From assembly GCF_021458635.1 (NCBI RefSeq), contig NZ_JAIRDQ010000001.1, positions 1,240,001-1,304,000 on the forward strand: DNA of 64,000 nt, written 5' to 3'. Under the pieces are notes generated by a model that was given only the letters and a program-made list of their open reading frames with translations, was not told the DNA's origin and made no database searches. This DNA comes from Bradyrhizobium monzae (GTDB taxonomy: Bacteria > Pseudomonadota > Alphaproteobacteria > Rhizobiales > Xanthobacteraceae). A program made the translations under genes and the position numbers. Numbering within the stretch: position 1 is the stretch's first letter; each line of letters starts with the position of its first letter. This document shows, one piece after another, positions 56,994-64,000 of the stretch.

Positions 56994-58295
56994 TTACTGC
57001 GGATGGCTCATGGTGGGATCGTCGAGATCGATCTCGCTGTCGGCGTCGGCGGCACCCTTGTTGGTGTCGACCGTCGCGTAGACCGACATGCCGGCGCGGA
57101 GCAGGTTCTGCCTCGCAACCGCCTTCGGGACGCGGATGCGGACCGGCACGCGCTGCACGATCTTGGTGAAGTTGCCGGTGGCATTGTCCGGCGGCAGCAG
57201 CGTGAACACCGAGCCGGAGCCCGCGGCGATGCTGTCGACGACGCCCGAGAACTTGCGCATGCCGTAGGCATCGACCTTGATCGTCACCGGCTGGCCGGGA
57301 CGAATGCGCTTGAGCTGGGTTTCCTTGAAATTGGCGTCGATGTAGACGTCGTCGAGCGGCACGACATTGCCGAGACGCTGACCGACGGCCACGAAGTCGC
57401 CGGCGCTGACGAGGCGGTTGGAGAAGATGCCGTCGACCGGCGCGCGCACCGCCGTGAAGGCAAGATCGCGCTCGGCCTTGGCGAGCGTGGTCTTGAGCTC
57501 GGCGAGCTGCGCCTGGGCTTCGGCCTGCTGCGCCTTGGCGACATCGACATTGCTCACTGCGACGTCGTAGGCGGCCTGCGCGGCCTTGACCGCGGCGGCG
57601 CCCTGGTCGCGACCGGCTTCCGAGGTTTCGAAGGTGGCGCGCGAGGCAAAGCCCTTGTTGCTCAACGCCTGCTGGCGCTCATAGTCGAGATCGGCGCGCT
57701 TGAGGCCCGCCTCGGCGGAGACGAGCTGCGCCTTGGCCTGCGCGACCTGGCTGTCGAGCGCTGCGATCTGGCGGCCGATGCGATCGATCGTCGCCTGCTG
57801 GGTCGCGATCCGGGTCGCGGCCGCGTCGACTGCGATCTTGTAGTCGCCGTCGTCGATGCGCAGCACGGTGTCGCCGGCATGCACCAGCGTGTTGTCTCGG
57901 GCGAGGATCGAGGAGATGTGGCCGGCCACGCGCGCGCCCAGCATGGTGTTGTTGGCGCGGACGTAAGCGTCATCGGTGGACACGTAGAAGCGGCCCACCA
58001 GCGTGTAGTAGCCGGCATAGCTTGCCGCCGCGAGCGCCAGCACGAGGCCGATGCCCATCATGACGAATTTGCGCTTGCCGGATTTCGGCGCGGCAGCGGC
58101 GGTCGGGGCCGGCTGGTCGGTCACGGGCGTCTCCGGCGCCTCGCTGGTGCGCCGCTTGGTTTCTTCGGCCACTTGAGAGCGCAGCTGCTCGGCGACAACT
58201 GCGGGTGTCCCGGTCGCAGCTTCACCGTTCGCCGTCGTTGTCTCCACCGCTTCCTGGCGAAGGACGCGCGCAGCCTGGTCTCTCGATGTGGCCAC
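56994..58295 (-). CDS. HlyD/EmrA family efflux periplasmic adaptor
   Basis: A 433-residue membrane-fusion protein. A cytoplasmic N-terminus of about 90 residues (unusually long) precedes one membrane helix (MMGIGLVLALAAASYAGYY). Barrel-sandwich and coiled-coil segments follow, with YVRANNTMLGARVAGHI and the hairpin ALDSQVAQAKAQLVSAEAGL. The GTG start at 58295 is decided by GGAGG 5 bp upstream. It is the first gene of the emrAB-type operon, with a palindromic operator 75 bp upstream. Confidence 0.94.
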   Translation of the reverse strand: MATSRDQAARVLRQEAVETTTANGEAATGTPAVVAEQLRSQVAEETKRRTSEAPETPVTDQPAPTAAAAPKSGKRKFVMMGIGLVLALAAASYAGYYTLVGRFYVSTDDAYVRANNTMLGARVAGHISSILARDNTLVHAGDTVLRIDDGDYKIAVDAAATRIATQQATIDRIGRQIAALDSQVAQAKAQLVSAEAGLKRADLDYERQQALSNKGFASRATFETSEAGRDQGAAAVKAAQAAYDVAVSNVDVAKAQQAEAQAQLAELKTTLAKAERDLAFTAVRAPVDGIFSNRLVSAGDFVAVGQRLGNVVPLDDVYIDANFKETQLKRIRPGQPVTIKVDAYGMRKFSGVVDSIAAGSGSVFTLLPPDNATGNFTKIVQRVPVRIRVPKAVARQNLLRAGMSVYATVDTNKGAADADSEIDLDDPTMSHPQ

Positions 58296-58369
58296 TAAGG
58301 CCTCCCCAATAAAACGCGCTACGGGCAGCCGTCGCACGGCCGCTGTCCCGCTTGCCCATCTCAAATATC

Positions 58370-58392
58370 ATTGACCGAACGGTTCGGTCAAT
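58370..58392. promoter_or_regulatory. TetR operator: perfect 23-bp palindrome
   Basis: ATTGACCGAAC and GTTCGGTCAAT flank a single G with full symmetry. It lies between the divergent efflux operon and the TetR-family gene, so binding could control both. The TTGACC portion may overlap a -35 element. Confidence 0.8.
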
Positions 58393-58489
58393 ATACTTGA
58401 TGTTCCCGGGCGGACCGTACTGGCCCGAATCCTTTATTTGCGTTTCATGGTCCAAGCCCCGGTCCAAAACCTTCCGAGACCCTAAACCA

Positions 58490-59125
58490 ATGGTTGCACC
58501 GAACCGCGAACAATTGAACGCCCTCCCGGACGAGGACAGCTCGAAGCGCCGCCAGATCCTCGCAGGCGCCCGTAAAGTGTTCATGGATTTGGGTTTTGAC
58601 GGCGCCAGCATGGGCGAGATCGCGCGAGCGGCCGGCGTCTCCAAGGGCACGCTCTACGTTTACTTCGCCGACAAATCCGCGCTGTTCGAAGCCATCCTCG
58701 AGGAAGAAGCGCTCCAGCACGGCCAGGTCGTGTTCAATTTCGACCCCGCGCGCGATGCCGAGACCACGCTGAGGGATTTCGGCGCGGTCTATCTCCATCT
58801 GCTCTGCCGGCCCGGTGGCGGATCCGCGATCCGCACCGTGATGGCGATTGCCGAGCGCATGCCCGACGTCGGCCGACGCTATTATTTCTGCGTGCTGGAC
58901 AAAACGATCAGCCGGCTGTCCGAATATCTCAAAGCCCATGTCGCCCCCGGCGATCTCGCGATCGACGATTGCGACCTTGCCGCCTCGCAGTTCATGGAAC
59001 TGTGCAAGGCCTCGCTCTTCCTGCCTTTCGTGTTCCAGGCCGCGCCGGCCCCATCGGAAGAGCGCATGATGGAAGTGATCGACAGCGCGACGCGGATGTT
59101 CCTGGCCGCGTACAAGGCGAAGTAA
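58490..59125 (+). CDS. TetR/AcrR family regulator of the adjacent efflux pump
   Basis: A 211-residue dimeric repressor. N-terminal HTH: RQILAGARKVFMDLGFDGAS and MGEIARAAGVSKGTLYVYFADK with the conserved YxYF. The ligand domain contains the FDPARDAETTLRDFGAVYLH stretch. The ATG at 58490 is preferred; upstream frame is open but non-coding in appearance. Divergence from the emrAB-type genes around a palindromic operator gives a clear local circuit: drug binding should release the repressor and derepress the pump. Confidence 0.94.
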   Translation: MVAPNREQLNALPDEDSSKRRQILAGARKVFMDLGFDGASMGEIARAAGVSKGTLYVYFADKSALFEAILEEEALQHGQVVFNFDPARDAETTLRDFGAVYLHLLCRPGGGSAIRTVMAIAERMPDVGRRYYFCVLDKTISRLSEYLKAHVAPGDLAIDDCDLAASQFMELCKASLFLPFVFQAAPAPSEERMMEVIDSATRMFLAAYKAK

Positions 59126-59179
59126 CGGAGGCAGGCCACGCGTTGCGCATGCGGTTCGCGCCGCATTATATTGAGCGCC

Positions 59180-59521
59180 ATGTCCTGTGATCTTCGCCCG
59201 CCGGTCGATATCCTCCATTACGAGATCGTCCAGGAACAGGCCTCAGCGCTTGGACGGATGGGCCGCGCGCTCGAACAGGCGCTCGCGCAATTGCGCGATT
59301 TCGACGCCGCGCACGCGCGCCCGGAGATTCCGGCCGCGCTGCAGCCGGCAAGGCGCAAGCTGGTGATGGCCGCCGGCCAGGCGCTCTGGATGTTCGTGGT
59401 GCAACGTGAAGCGACCGGCCTGCGCGACAGCCGCCACATCATGCGGACCTACAACGTCCCGGCCGAAGTGCAGCTGTGCATGGGGATGGCTCCGGCGCCG
59501 TCGAAGCGGATCTTGAAATGA
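59180..59521 (+). CDS. Small uncharacterised protein (113 aa)
   Basis: Begins MSCDLRPPVDILHYEIVQEQ, mostly helical, with LGRMGRALEQALAQLRDFDA followed by LQPARRKLVMAAGQALWMFV. No signal peptide or membrane helix. The C-terminal half has YNVPAEVQLCMGMAP. It may belong to the DUF6665 group that I recall as short alphaproteobacterial proteins; this is not verified. It follows the TetR gene by 54 bp in the same direction and ends 9 bp from the convergent Crp/Fnr gene. Confidence 0.7.
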   Translation: MSCDLRPPVDILHYEIVQEQASALGRMGRALEQALAQLRDFDAAHARPEIPAALQPARRKLVMAAGQALWMFVVQREATGLRDSRHIMRTYNVPAEVQLCMGMAPAPSKRILK

Positions 59522-59530
59522 CTTTGGGCG

Positions 59531-60259
59531 CTAGTCGGTGATCTGCTTCCTCAACGCGGCGAGATCGTTGACGACCATTTTGGTCGGGCCGGTCGAGATG
59601 ATGCCGTCATCCTGCAAGCGACTGAGGATAAGGCTGATCGACTGCCGCGTCGCTCCGATCATGCGCGCGAGATTCGCTTGCGTGATGCGACCGAGCGAAA
59701 TCGGGCCGCTCTCGTCCTGAGCGGCGTTTTCGCACAGCTTCACGAGCAGCAGCACCAGCCGTTCCGCCGCCTTCTGCCCTGCCAGCGTCTGCGCCAGCAT
59801 CGAATAGGTCTCGCCCTTGAAGCCGAGGCACTCGATCAGCGCGACCGCGAACGAGGGCGACTGTGCGATCAGCGTGCGGATTGCAGTCTGGTCGAGATGC
59901 AGCGCCTCGACCCGCCCCAGCGCGCGCGCCGACCAGCTATGGCGGTGATCGCCGAGAATGTAGGGTGCGCCGACGAAGTCGCCGGCCTCCCAGGTCGCCA
60001 GCATCAGTTCGCGGCCCTGCGTGCCGGCATGGGTGCTTTCGACGATCCCGTTCAGGATGATGTGGATGCCGTTCGCGGGCTCACCCTCCCGAAGCAGATA
60101 GTCGCGGTTCTGGTAGGCCACTAACCGCCCGGTCCGCATCACCAGGTCGAGATCGGCTTTGTCGAGCGCTTTCAGCACATAACGTCCGGTCCCCGCCCTT
60201 TGCACCTCGGCGCACGGCTTACCGGGATCGGCCACCTCATGCGCATGACTGCGCCCCAC
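59531..60259 (-). CDS. Crp/Fnr family transcriptional regulator
   Basis: A 242-residue regulator with an N-terminal cyclic-nucleotide-binding fold (about 25-145: YLLREGEPANGIHIILNGIV, then WEAGDFVG) and a C-terminal winged helix (TQANLARMIGATRQSISLIL). There is no N-terminal Cys cluster, so it is not an Fnr-type iron-sulphur sensor. The GTG at 60259 has GGAG 7 bp upstream. It lies 72 bp downstream of the amidase gene stop in the same direction and could belong to that transcript or control it. Confidence 0.92.
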   Translation of the reverse strand: MGRSHAHEVADPGKPCAEVQRAGTGRYVLKALDKADLDLVMRTGRLVAYQNRDYLLREGEPANGIHIILNGIVESTHAGTQGRELMLATWEAGDFVGAPYILGDHRHSWSARALGRVEALHLDQTAIRTLIAQSPSFAVALIECLGFKGETYSMLAQTLAGQKAAERLVLLLVKLCENAAQDESGPISLGRITQANLARMIGATRQSISLILSRLQDDGIISTGPTKMVVNDLAALRKQITD

Positions 60260-60331
60260 AATCGATCTCCCTTCGAGTGACGGCTCGAAGGCTAGGAGGT
60301 CTCCGCTCGGATTGCAACGCGACGCAGATTT

Positions 60332-61687
60332 CTAGGGCTGGGCTACCGCTCCCGTGAATGCGCAAGCGAGGTCGGTGAGCAGTCGCTCCCGGCCTGCCGG
60401 CGCGAGAAACGTAACGCCATAGGGCACGCCGGCCCCGGTCACCGCATTCGGAACCGCGATCGCGGCGAGCCCGAGCGGATTGGCGTAGTTAGTGTAGTAG
60501 CCATTGTTGAAATTGGCCGTCAGCGGATCCCGCGCGACGTCATCGATGGCAAGAACGGTTCCGACCGTCGGCACGACCAGCGCGTCGTGGGTTTGCCAGA
60601 AGTCGCGGAGCACGCGCTGGACCTCCTTGACCTCATAGAGCGCGCGATAGGTGTCGGCCGCGGTAAATTTCCGGCTCCCGATGACGAGATCGCGCACGAT
60701 TTTGACGCCGGCATCCGGATTAGCATCGAGAAATGCCCCGACCGAAACGTCCCGCTCGGCGAGGAACGGCCCAAAGAACATCAGATCATTGATCGAAATG
60801 AACGGCGAGAAATCGGCAGCAGCGATCGACATGTCGAGCTGCCGCAATTTGCGAAGCCCGCTGCCGAACAGCTTCTCAGTCTCCGCGTTGCCGAAGAACT
60901 TGAGCTGGTCGGGACGAGGCGTTGCGATCCGAAGCGGCCGCACGGGCGATGCCTGCTCGGTCCAGCCGGCAAAATCGACCGGCGAAAAGCAGTCCTCGGG
61001 ATCGCGTCGCGCCAGCGCGCGATAGACACCGTAGCCGTCGCCTGGTGTCCGCGTGTAGAGCGATATCGTGTCAAAGCTTCGGCAGGCATAGACCATGCCG
61101 CGCTGGCTGAAGGCGCCGGGCGCCGGCTTGAAGCCGGTGACGCCGCAATACGACGCCGGCACCCTACCCGATCCACCGGTATCGGTGCCAAACGCAAAGG
61201 ACGACGTCCCGGTCGCGACCGACACCGCAGCACCAGAGCTGGAGCCGCCGGGAATGTAGTCCGGGTTGTGCGGGTTGCGCGCGATGCCATAGGGCGAGCG
61301 CACACCGACAAGGCCGGTCGCAAACTGGTCCATATTGGTCTTGCCGATGTAGACCGCCCCGGCGGCGATGGCGTCGGCGACAACCGGACTCGTGTCTTTT
61401 GCGATATAGGCGAATTCCGGGCAGGCCGAGGTGGTCCGCTCGCCCGCGACGTCGATACAGTCCTTCACCGAGAAGATCAGCCCATAGAGCGGCAGCTCGT
61501 CGATCTCATCGACGCGCGCATCGAGCGCTCGCGCAGCGGCCACGACATTTTCGGGTTTTGCTTTCGATATCCAGACGCCGCTCTGGTCGGCATCCGCCAG
61601 ACGCGACAGCACGTGCGCGGCGACATCGGACGGCTTGAGCGCGCCGCTGTGATAGGCGGCGCGAAGATGGCTGGGCGAGATATCCAT
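60332..61687 (-). CDS. Amidase, allophanate-hydrolase-like (AtzF amidase domain)
   Basis: A 451-residue amidase-signature enzyme with the Ser-Ser-Lys triad: Lys75 in FSVKDCID, Ser149/150 in GGSSSGAAVSVATG and Ser173 in TDTGGSGRVPASY. The block YTNYANPLGLAAIAVP resembles allophanate hydrolases. It lacks the C-terminal domain of the urea amidolyase type, so it may act on another small amide or on allophanate from a separate source. ATG 61687 or GTG 61696 is the start. It is the last gene of the transporter operon, 64 bp after the binding-protein gene. Confidence 0.87.
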   Translation of the reverse strand: MDISPSHLRAAYHSGALKPSDVAAHVLSRLADADQSGVWISKAKPENVVAAARALDARVDEIDELPLYGLIFSVKDCIDVAGERTTSACPEFAYIAKDTSPVVADAIAAGAVYIGKTNMDQFATGLVGVRSPYGIARNPHNPDYIPGGSSSGAAVSVATGTSSFAFGTDTGGSGRVPASYCGVTGFKPAPGAFSQRGMVYACRSFDTISLYTRTPGDGYGVYRALARRDPEDCFSPVDFAGWTEQASPVRPLRIATPRPDQLKFFGNAETEKLFGSGLRKLRQLDMSIAAADFSPFISINDLMFFGPFLAERDVSVGAFLDANPDAGVKIVRDLVIGSRKFTAADTYRALYEVKEVQRVLRDFWQTHDALVVPTVGTVLAIDDVARDPLTANFNNGYYTNYANPLGLAAIAVPNAVTGAGVPYGVTFLAPAGRERLLTDLACAFTGAVAQP

Positions 61688-61751
61688 GCCGCTCACATAC
61701 CTGCAGGGATGGGAATGTGCCGGCGAGACGAGCCCGCCGGCATAGGCCGCC

Positions 61752-62762
61752 TTAGCGGCCCACGACCTTCTCGAGATAGGCCGGCTGTATGAAGGTTTCG
61801 AAGTCGGCGCGCGGGAGCAGCTTCGGCAAGCGTTCCTGCTTCACCAGGAAGTCAGCGGTCGATACCAGCGTATCGACGAACTTGCCCTTCTTCGCCGACG
61901 TGCCGAGATAATCCTCGGTGAGCTGCTTGTTGCAGGGGACCATTCCCGTACCCGTCATCATGCGCGTCGCATCATCGAGCGGCAGCGACAGCTCCTCCGC
62001 GATGATCTCGGCCGTCTTCTCCGGGTTCTTCAGCCAGAAATCGATGCCCTCGCACTCGGCCTTGACGAACTTCTCGACATAGGAGGGATATTTCTCCGCG
62101 AAGGCGTTCATGACGACGCCGATGTCCCAAGTCGGATAGCCGCGCTTGGCCATCTCGCCCGAGGTGATGAGGATCTTGCCGCCGTTCTTCACGGCCTTGT
62201 CGAGATTCGGCTCCCAGAACCAGGCGGCATCGATGTCGCCGCGAAGCCAGGCGGCCGCGATATCTGACGGCGCGAGGTCCAAAATCTTCATCGAGGTGGG
62301 ATCGACACCCTCATCCTTCAACGCCTGGAGCAACAGGTAATGCGTGGTCGAGCCGAACGGCGCCGCCACCGTCTTGCCCTTGAGGTCTTTGAGGGAGGTG
62401 ATGTTCTTGTCGGTGCGGACCACCATCGCCTCGACATAGTCGAGCATGTTGATGACGAGGATGCCCTTGATCGGCAGGGCGCGCGTTGCGCCGATCGCGG
62501 TCGGCGGATTGCCGAGGCCGCCAAAATCGACGTCGTTGCCGGCGATTGCGCGCAGCATGTCACCGCCGCCGCCGACCTTGACGTATTTGATGTCGACGCC
62601 CGGCATCTCCCTGGCGAGCAGGCCGAGATGTTTCGTCACGAGCTGCGCGTTCACCAGGTTCAGATAGCCGACGGTCACTTTCGCCGGCTTGTCTTCTGCA
62701 CGTGCCATGGCTGTGAGCGCCAGGGTGGCAAGTGCGAGCGTGGCAACAAGTCTCTTCATCAT
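61752..62762 (-). CDS. ABC transporter substrate-binding protein (TauA/NMT1-like)
   Basis: A 336-residue periplasmic protein with a signal peptide (residues 1-22, likely cut after ARA) and two alpha-beta lobes. The NMT1/TauA-like block is NDVDFGGLGNPPTAI, then VINMLDYVEAMVVR and KTVAAPFGSTTHYLLLQAL. Family members bind taurine, alkanesulphonates, nitrate or pyrimidine precursors. The adjacent amidase suggests an amide-containing nitrogen compound. It follows the permease gene by 28 bp. Confidence 0.93.
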   Translation of the reverse strand: MMKRLVATLALATLALTAMARAEDKPAKVTVGYLNLVNAQLVTKHLGLLAREMPGVDIKYVKVGGGGDMLRAIAGNDVDFGGLGNPPTAIGATRALPIKGILVINMLDYVEAMVVRTDKNITSLKDLKGKTVAAPFGSTTHYLLLQALKDEGVDPTSMKILDLAPSDIAAAWLRGDIDAAWFWEPNLDKAVKNGGKILITSGEMAKRGYPTWDIGVVMNAFAEKYPSYVEKFVKAECEGIDFWLKNPEKTAEIIAEELSLPLDDATRMMTGTGMVPCNKQLTEDYLGTSAKKGKFVDTLVSTADFLVKQERLPKLLPRADFETFIQPAYLEKVVGR

Positions 62763-62790
62763 ATCGATCTCCCCTCGATCAGGATTGGAT

Positions 62791-63630
62791 TCAGGCCCAC
62801 GGCATCAACAGTTTGGCTATGCCGCGCATCATGAGGTCGAGCACGACGCCCGTGAGGCCGAGCACGATCAGGCCCATGATCACGACGTCAGACAGCAGAA
62901 ACTTTGCAGCATCCCAGATCATCCAACCGATACCGGCGGAGGCCGCGACGATCTCGGCGGCGACCAGAACGGTGTAGGTGAAGCCGAGCGAGATACGCAT
63001 ACCCGCAAGGATCAGGGGTCCCGCAGCCGGCAGATAGACGTGAAACAGGAGATGACGCCGGGTCGCACCGAGCGATTGCGCGGCCCGCACATAGACGGGA
63101 TCGACGCTGGTGACGGCCTGGATCGTCGAGATCACGATGCCCGGCAGGCCGGCGAGGAACAGCAGCGAGAGCTTCGAGCTCTCGCCGATGCCGAGCCACA
63201 TCACCAGCAGCGTGTAGAGGCCGAGCGGCGGCAGCGGCCGGTAGAACTCGATCAGCGGATTGAGCAGAGCGCGCGCATTGCGCGACACGCCCATGAGAAC
63301 GCCGAGCGGAATGCCGATCAGGCAGGCCAGTGCGAAAGCGGTGAGGATACGATAGAGGCTGGCACCGAGGTGCTGAAGCAGCGTCGCGCCCTGATATCCC
63401 CTGGTCATCGTCTTGATGAACGCGGCCCACACGGCCTGCGGCTTCGGCAAAAAGAGCTCGTTGGCCCAACCCATCTCCGTGACGATGGTCCATGTCGCCA
63501 GCAGCACGGCGATGGTGAGCGACGAGAGCAGAACGGACCGCGAGACCTTCGGGAGCCTAAGTCGCAGAGTGCTCCGCCGCGTGCGATCGGCCGATATCGG
63601 AATGGCCATGGGGCTAGCCTCGACGCTCAT
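62791..63630 (-). CDS. ABC transporter permease (TauC/SsuC-like)
   Basis: A 279-residue inner-membrane permease with six helices. The EAA loop is AAQSLGATRRHLLFHVYLPA, with the conserved glycine, which contacts the ATPase. Its ATG overlaps the M20 gene stop by 4 bp. No ATPase gene is seen in this window; it must lie upstream of the right edge or be shared. Confidence 0.93.
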   Translation of the reverse strand: MSVEASPMAIPISADRTRRSTLRLRLPKVSRSVLLSSLTIAVLLATWTIVTEMGWANELFLPKPQAVWAAFIKTMTRGYQGATLLQHLGASLYRILTAFALACLIGIPLGVLMGVSRNARALLNPLIEFYRPLPPLGLYTLLVMWLGIGESSKLSLLFLAGLPGIVISTIQAVTSVDPVYVRAAQSLGATRRHLLFHVYLPAAGPLILAGMRISLGFTYTVLVAAEIVAASAGIGWMIWDAAKFLLSDVVIMGLIVLGLTGVVLDLMMRGIAKLLMPWA

Positions 63631-64000
63631 GTGCGAACTCCCAGGATCTGCATGATGGTCAGCGCATAGATGCGCGTCGCCATCACCGACTTGGTGATCG
63701 AGATGTTCTCGTTGTCGACGGCCCAGCCATCCTCGCCGGGACCGAAAGTCACCGCGTTGATACCGGCCTCACGGAAACGAATGGTGTCGTTGAACGCGTT
63801 CTTGCGGTTGACGCCGGGCTCGCGGCCCATCAGCCGCCGATAAACCGCACGCAGCGAACGGCAAGGCTCCTCCTCGACCGGCACCGGTTCGGTCGCGTTG
63901 ACGAACAGCGAGCCGGCCACCTGGCGCACCGCGACCTTGACGTCGTTGACGCCCGCGAACGTTTGCTGCCCAACGCGCTCGATGTCGGACATCACGCTAT
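63627..64000 (-). CDS. M20-family metallohydrolase, C-terminal part (runs off the right edge)
   Basis: The last 123 or so codons of an amidohydrolase/peptidase-like protein, open to the edge; the start is beyond 64000. The C-terminal block AVTFGPGEDGWAVDNENISI corresponds to the M20 stretch where most members have a His ligand before the (D/N)E motif; here I see Val-Asp-Asn-Glu-Asn. The preceding FNDTIRFREAG fits the dimerisation-domain end. Linkage to an ABC importer and amidase suggests breakdown of the imported compound. Its stop overlaps the permease start by 4 bp. Confidence 0.7.
   Translation of the reverse strand, partial: SVMSDIERVGQQTFAGVNDVKVAVRQVAGSLFVNATEPVPVEEEPCRSLRAVYRRLMGREPGVNRKNAFNDTIRFREAGINAVTFGPGEDGWAVDNENISITKSVMATRIYALTIMQILGVRT

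Overview
The window is a GC-rich alphaproteobacterial chromosome segment, most likely from Bradyrhizobium or a close relative. This rests on four things: the gene order of the division and cell-wall (dcw) cluster, a type A RNase P RNA with alphaproteobacterial features, many intergenic palindromes of the kind I associate with Bradyrhizobium, and codon third positions dominated by G and C. No database search was run, so the genus is an inference. I see no prophage, CRISPR array, tRNA, rRNA or insertion sequence.

Left part (1-15 kb). A fatty-acyl-AMP ligase fragment converges on an MBOAT O-acyltransferase plus SGNH-like protein pair. Next come a fatty-acid desaturase, an exported glycerophosphodiester phosphodiesterase, a fused MFS/spermidine-synthase-like membrane protein, a phytoene-dehydrogenase-like flavoprotein, a short Flp pilin gene with a TTG start, prmA, a 59-residue conserved-looking small protein, an M24 aminopeptidase P and a Bcr/CflA-type MFS exporter. 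A 170-bp stretch of DnaA-box-like repeats ending in a 13-G run lies between the flavoprotein gene and flp.

Middle part (15-42 kb). One long run of minus-strand genes reads, in transcription order, rsmH, ftsL, ftsI, murE, murF, mraY, murD, an unrecognised 132-residue anchored protein, ftsW, murG, murC, murB, ddl, ftsQ, ftsA, ftsZ, then lpxC, bamD, recN and ligA. Together these genes make the lipid II precursor, assemble and constrict the septum, start lipid A synthesis, insert outer-membrane proteins and repair or join DNA. mraZ is absent from its usual place before rsmH. A peptidoglycan amidase is transcribed divergently from the cluster.

Right part (42-64 kb). This accessory region holds a D-cysteine desulfhydrase-like enzyme, an ECF42-type sigma factor behind two tandemly duplicated YCII/DGPF genes, rnpB, an alpha/beta hydrolase, a DUF983 protein divergent from a MocR-type regulator, a TSUP exporter, an O-antigen ligase family protein, a MATE exporter, and an ABC exporter preceded by a strong sigma-70-like promoter and a possible 55-codon gene. 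It continues with an EmrAB-type pump and its TetR regulator, a Crp/Fnr regulator, and a putative amide-uptake operon (M20 hydrolase, ABC permease, binding protein, amidase) that runs off the right edge.
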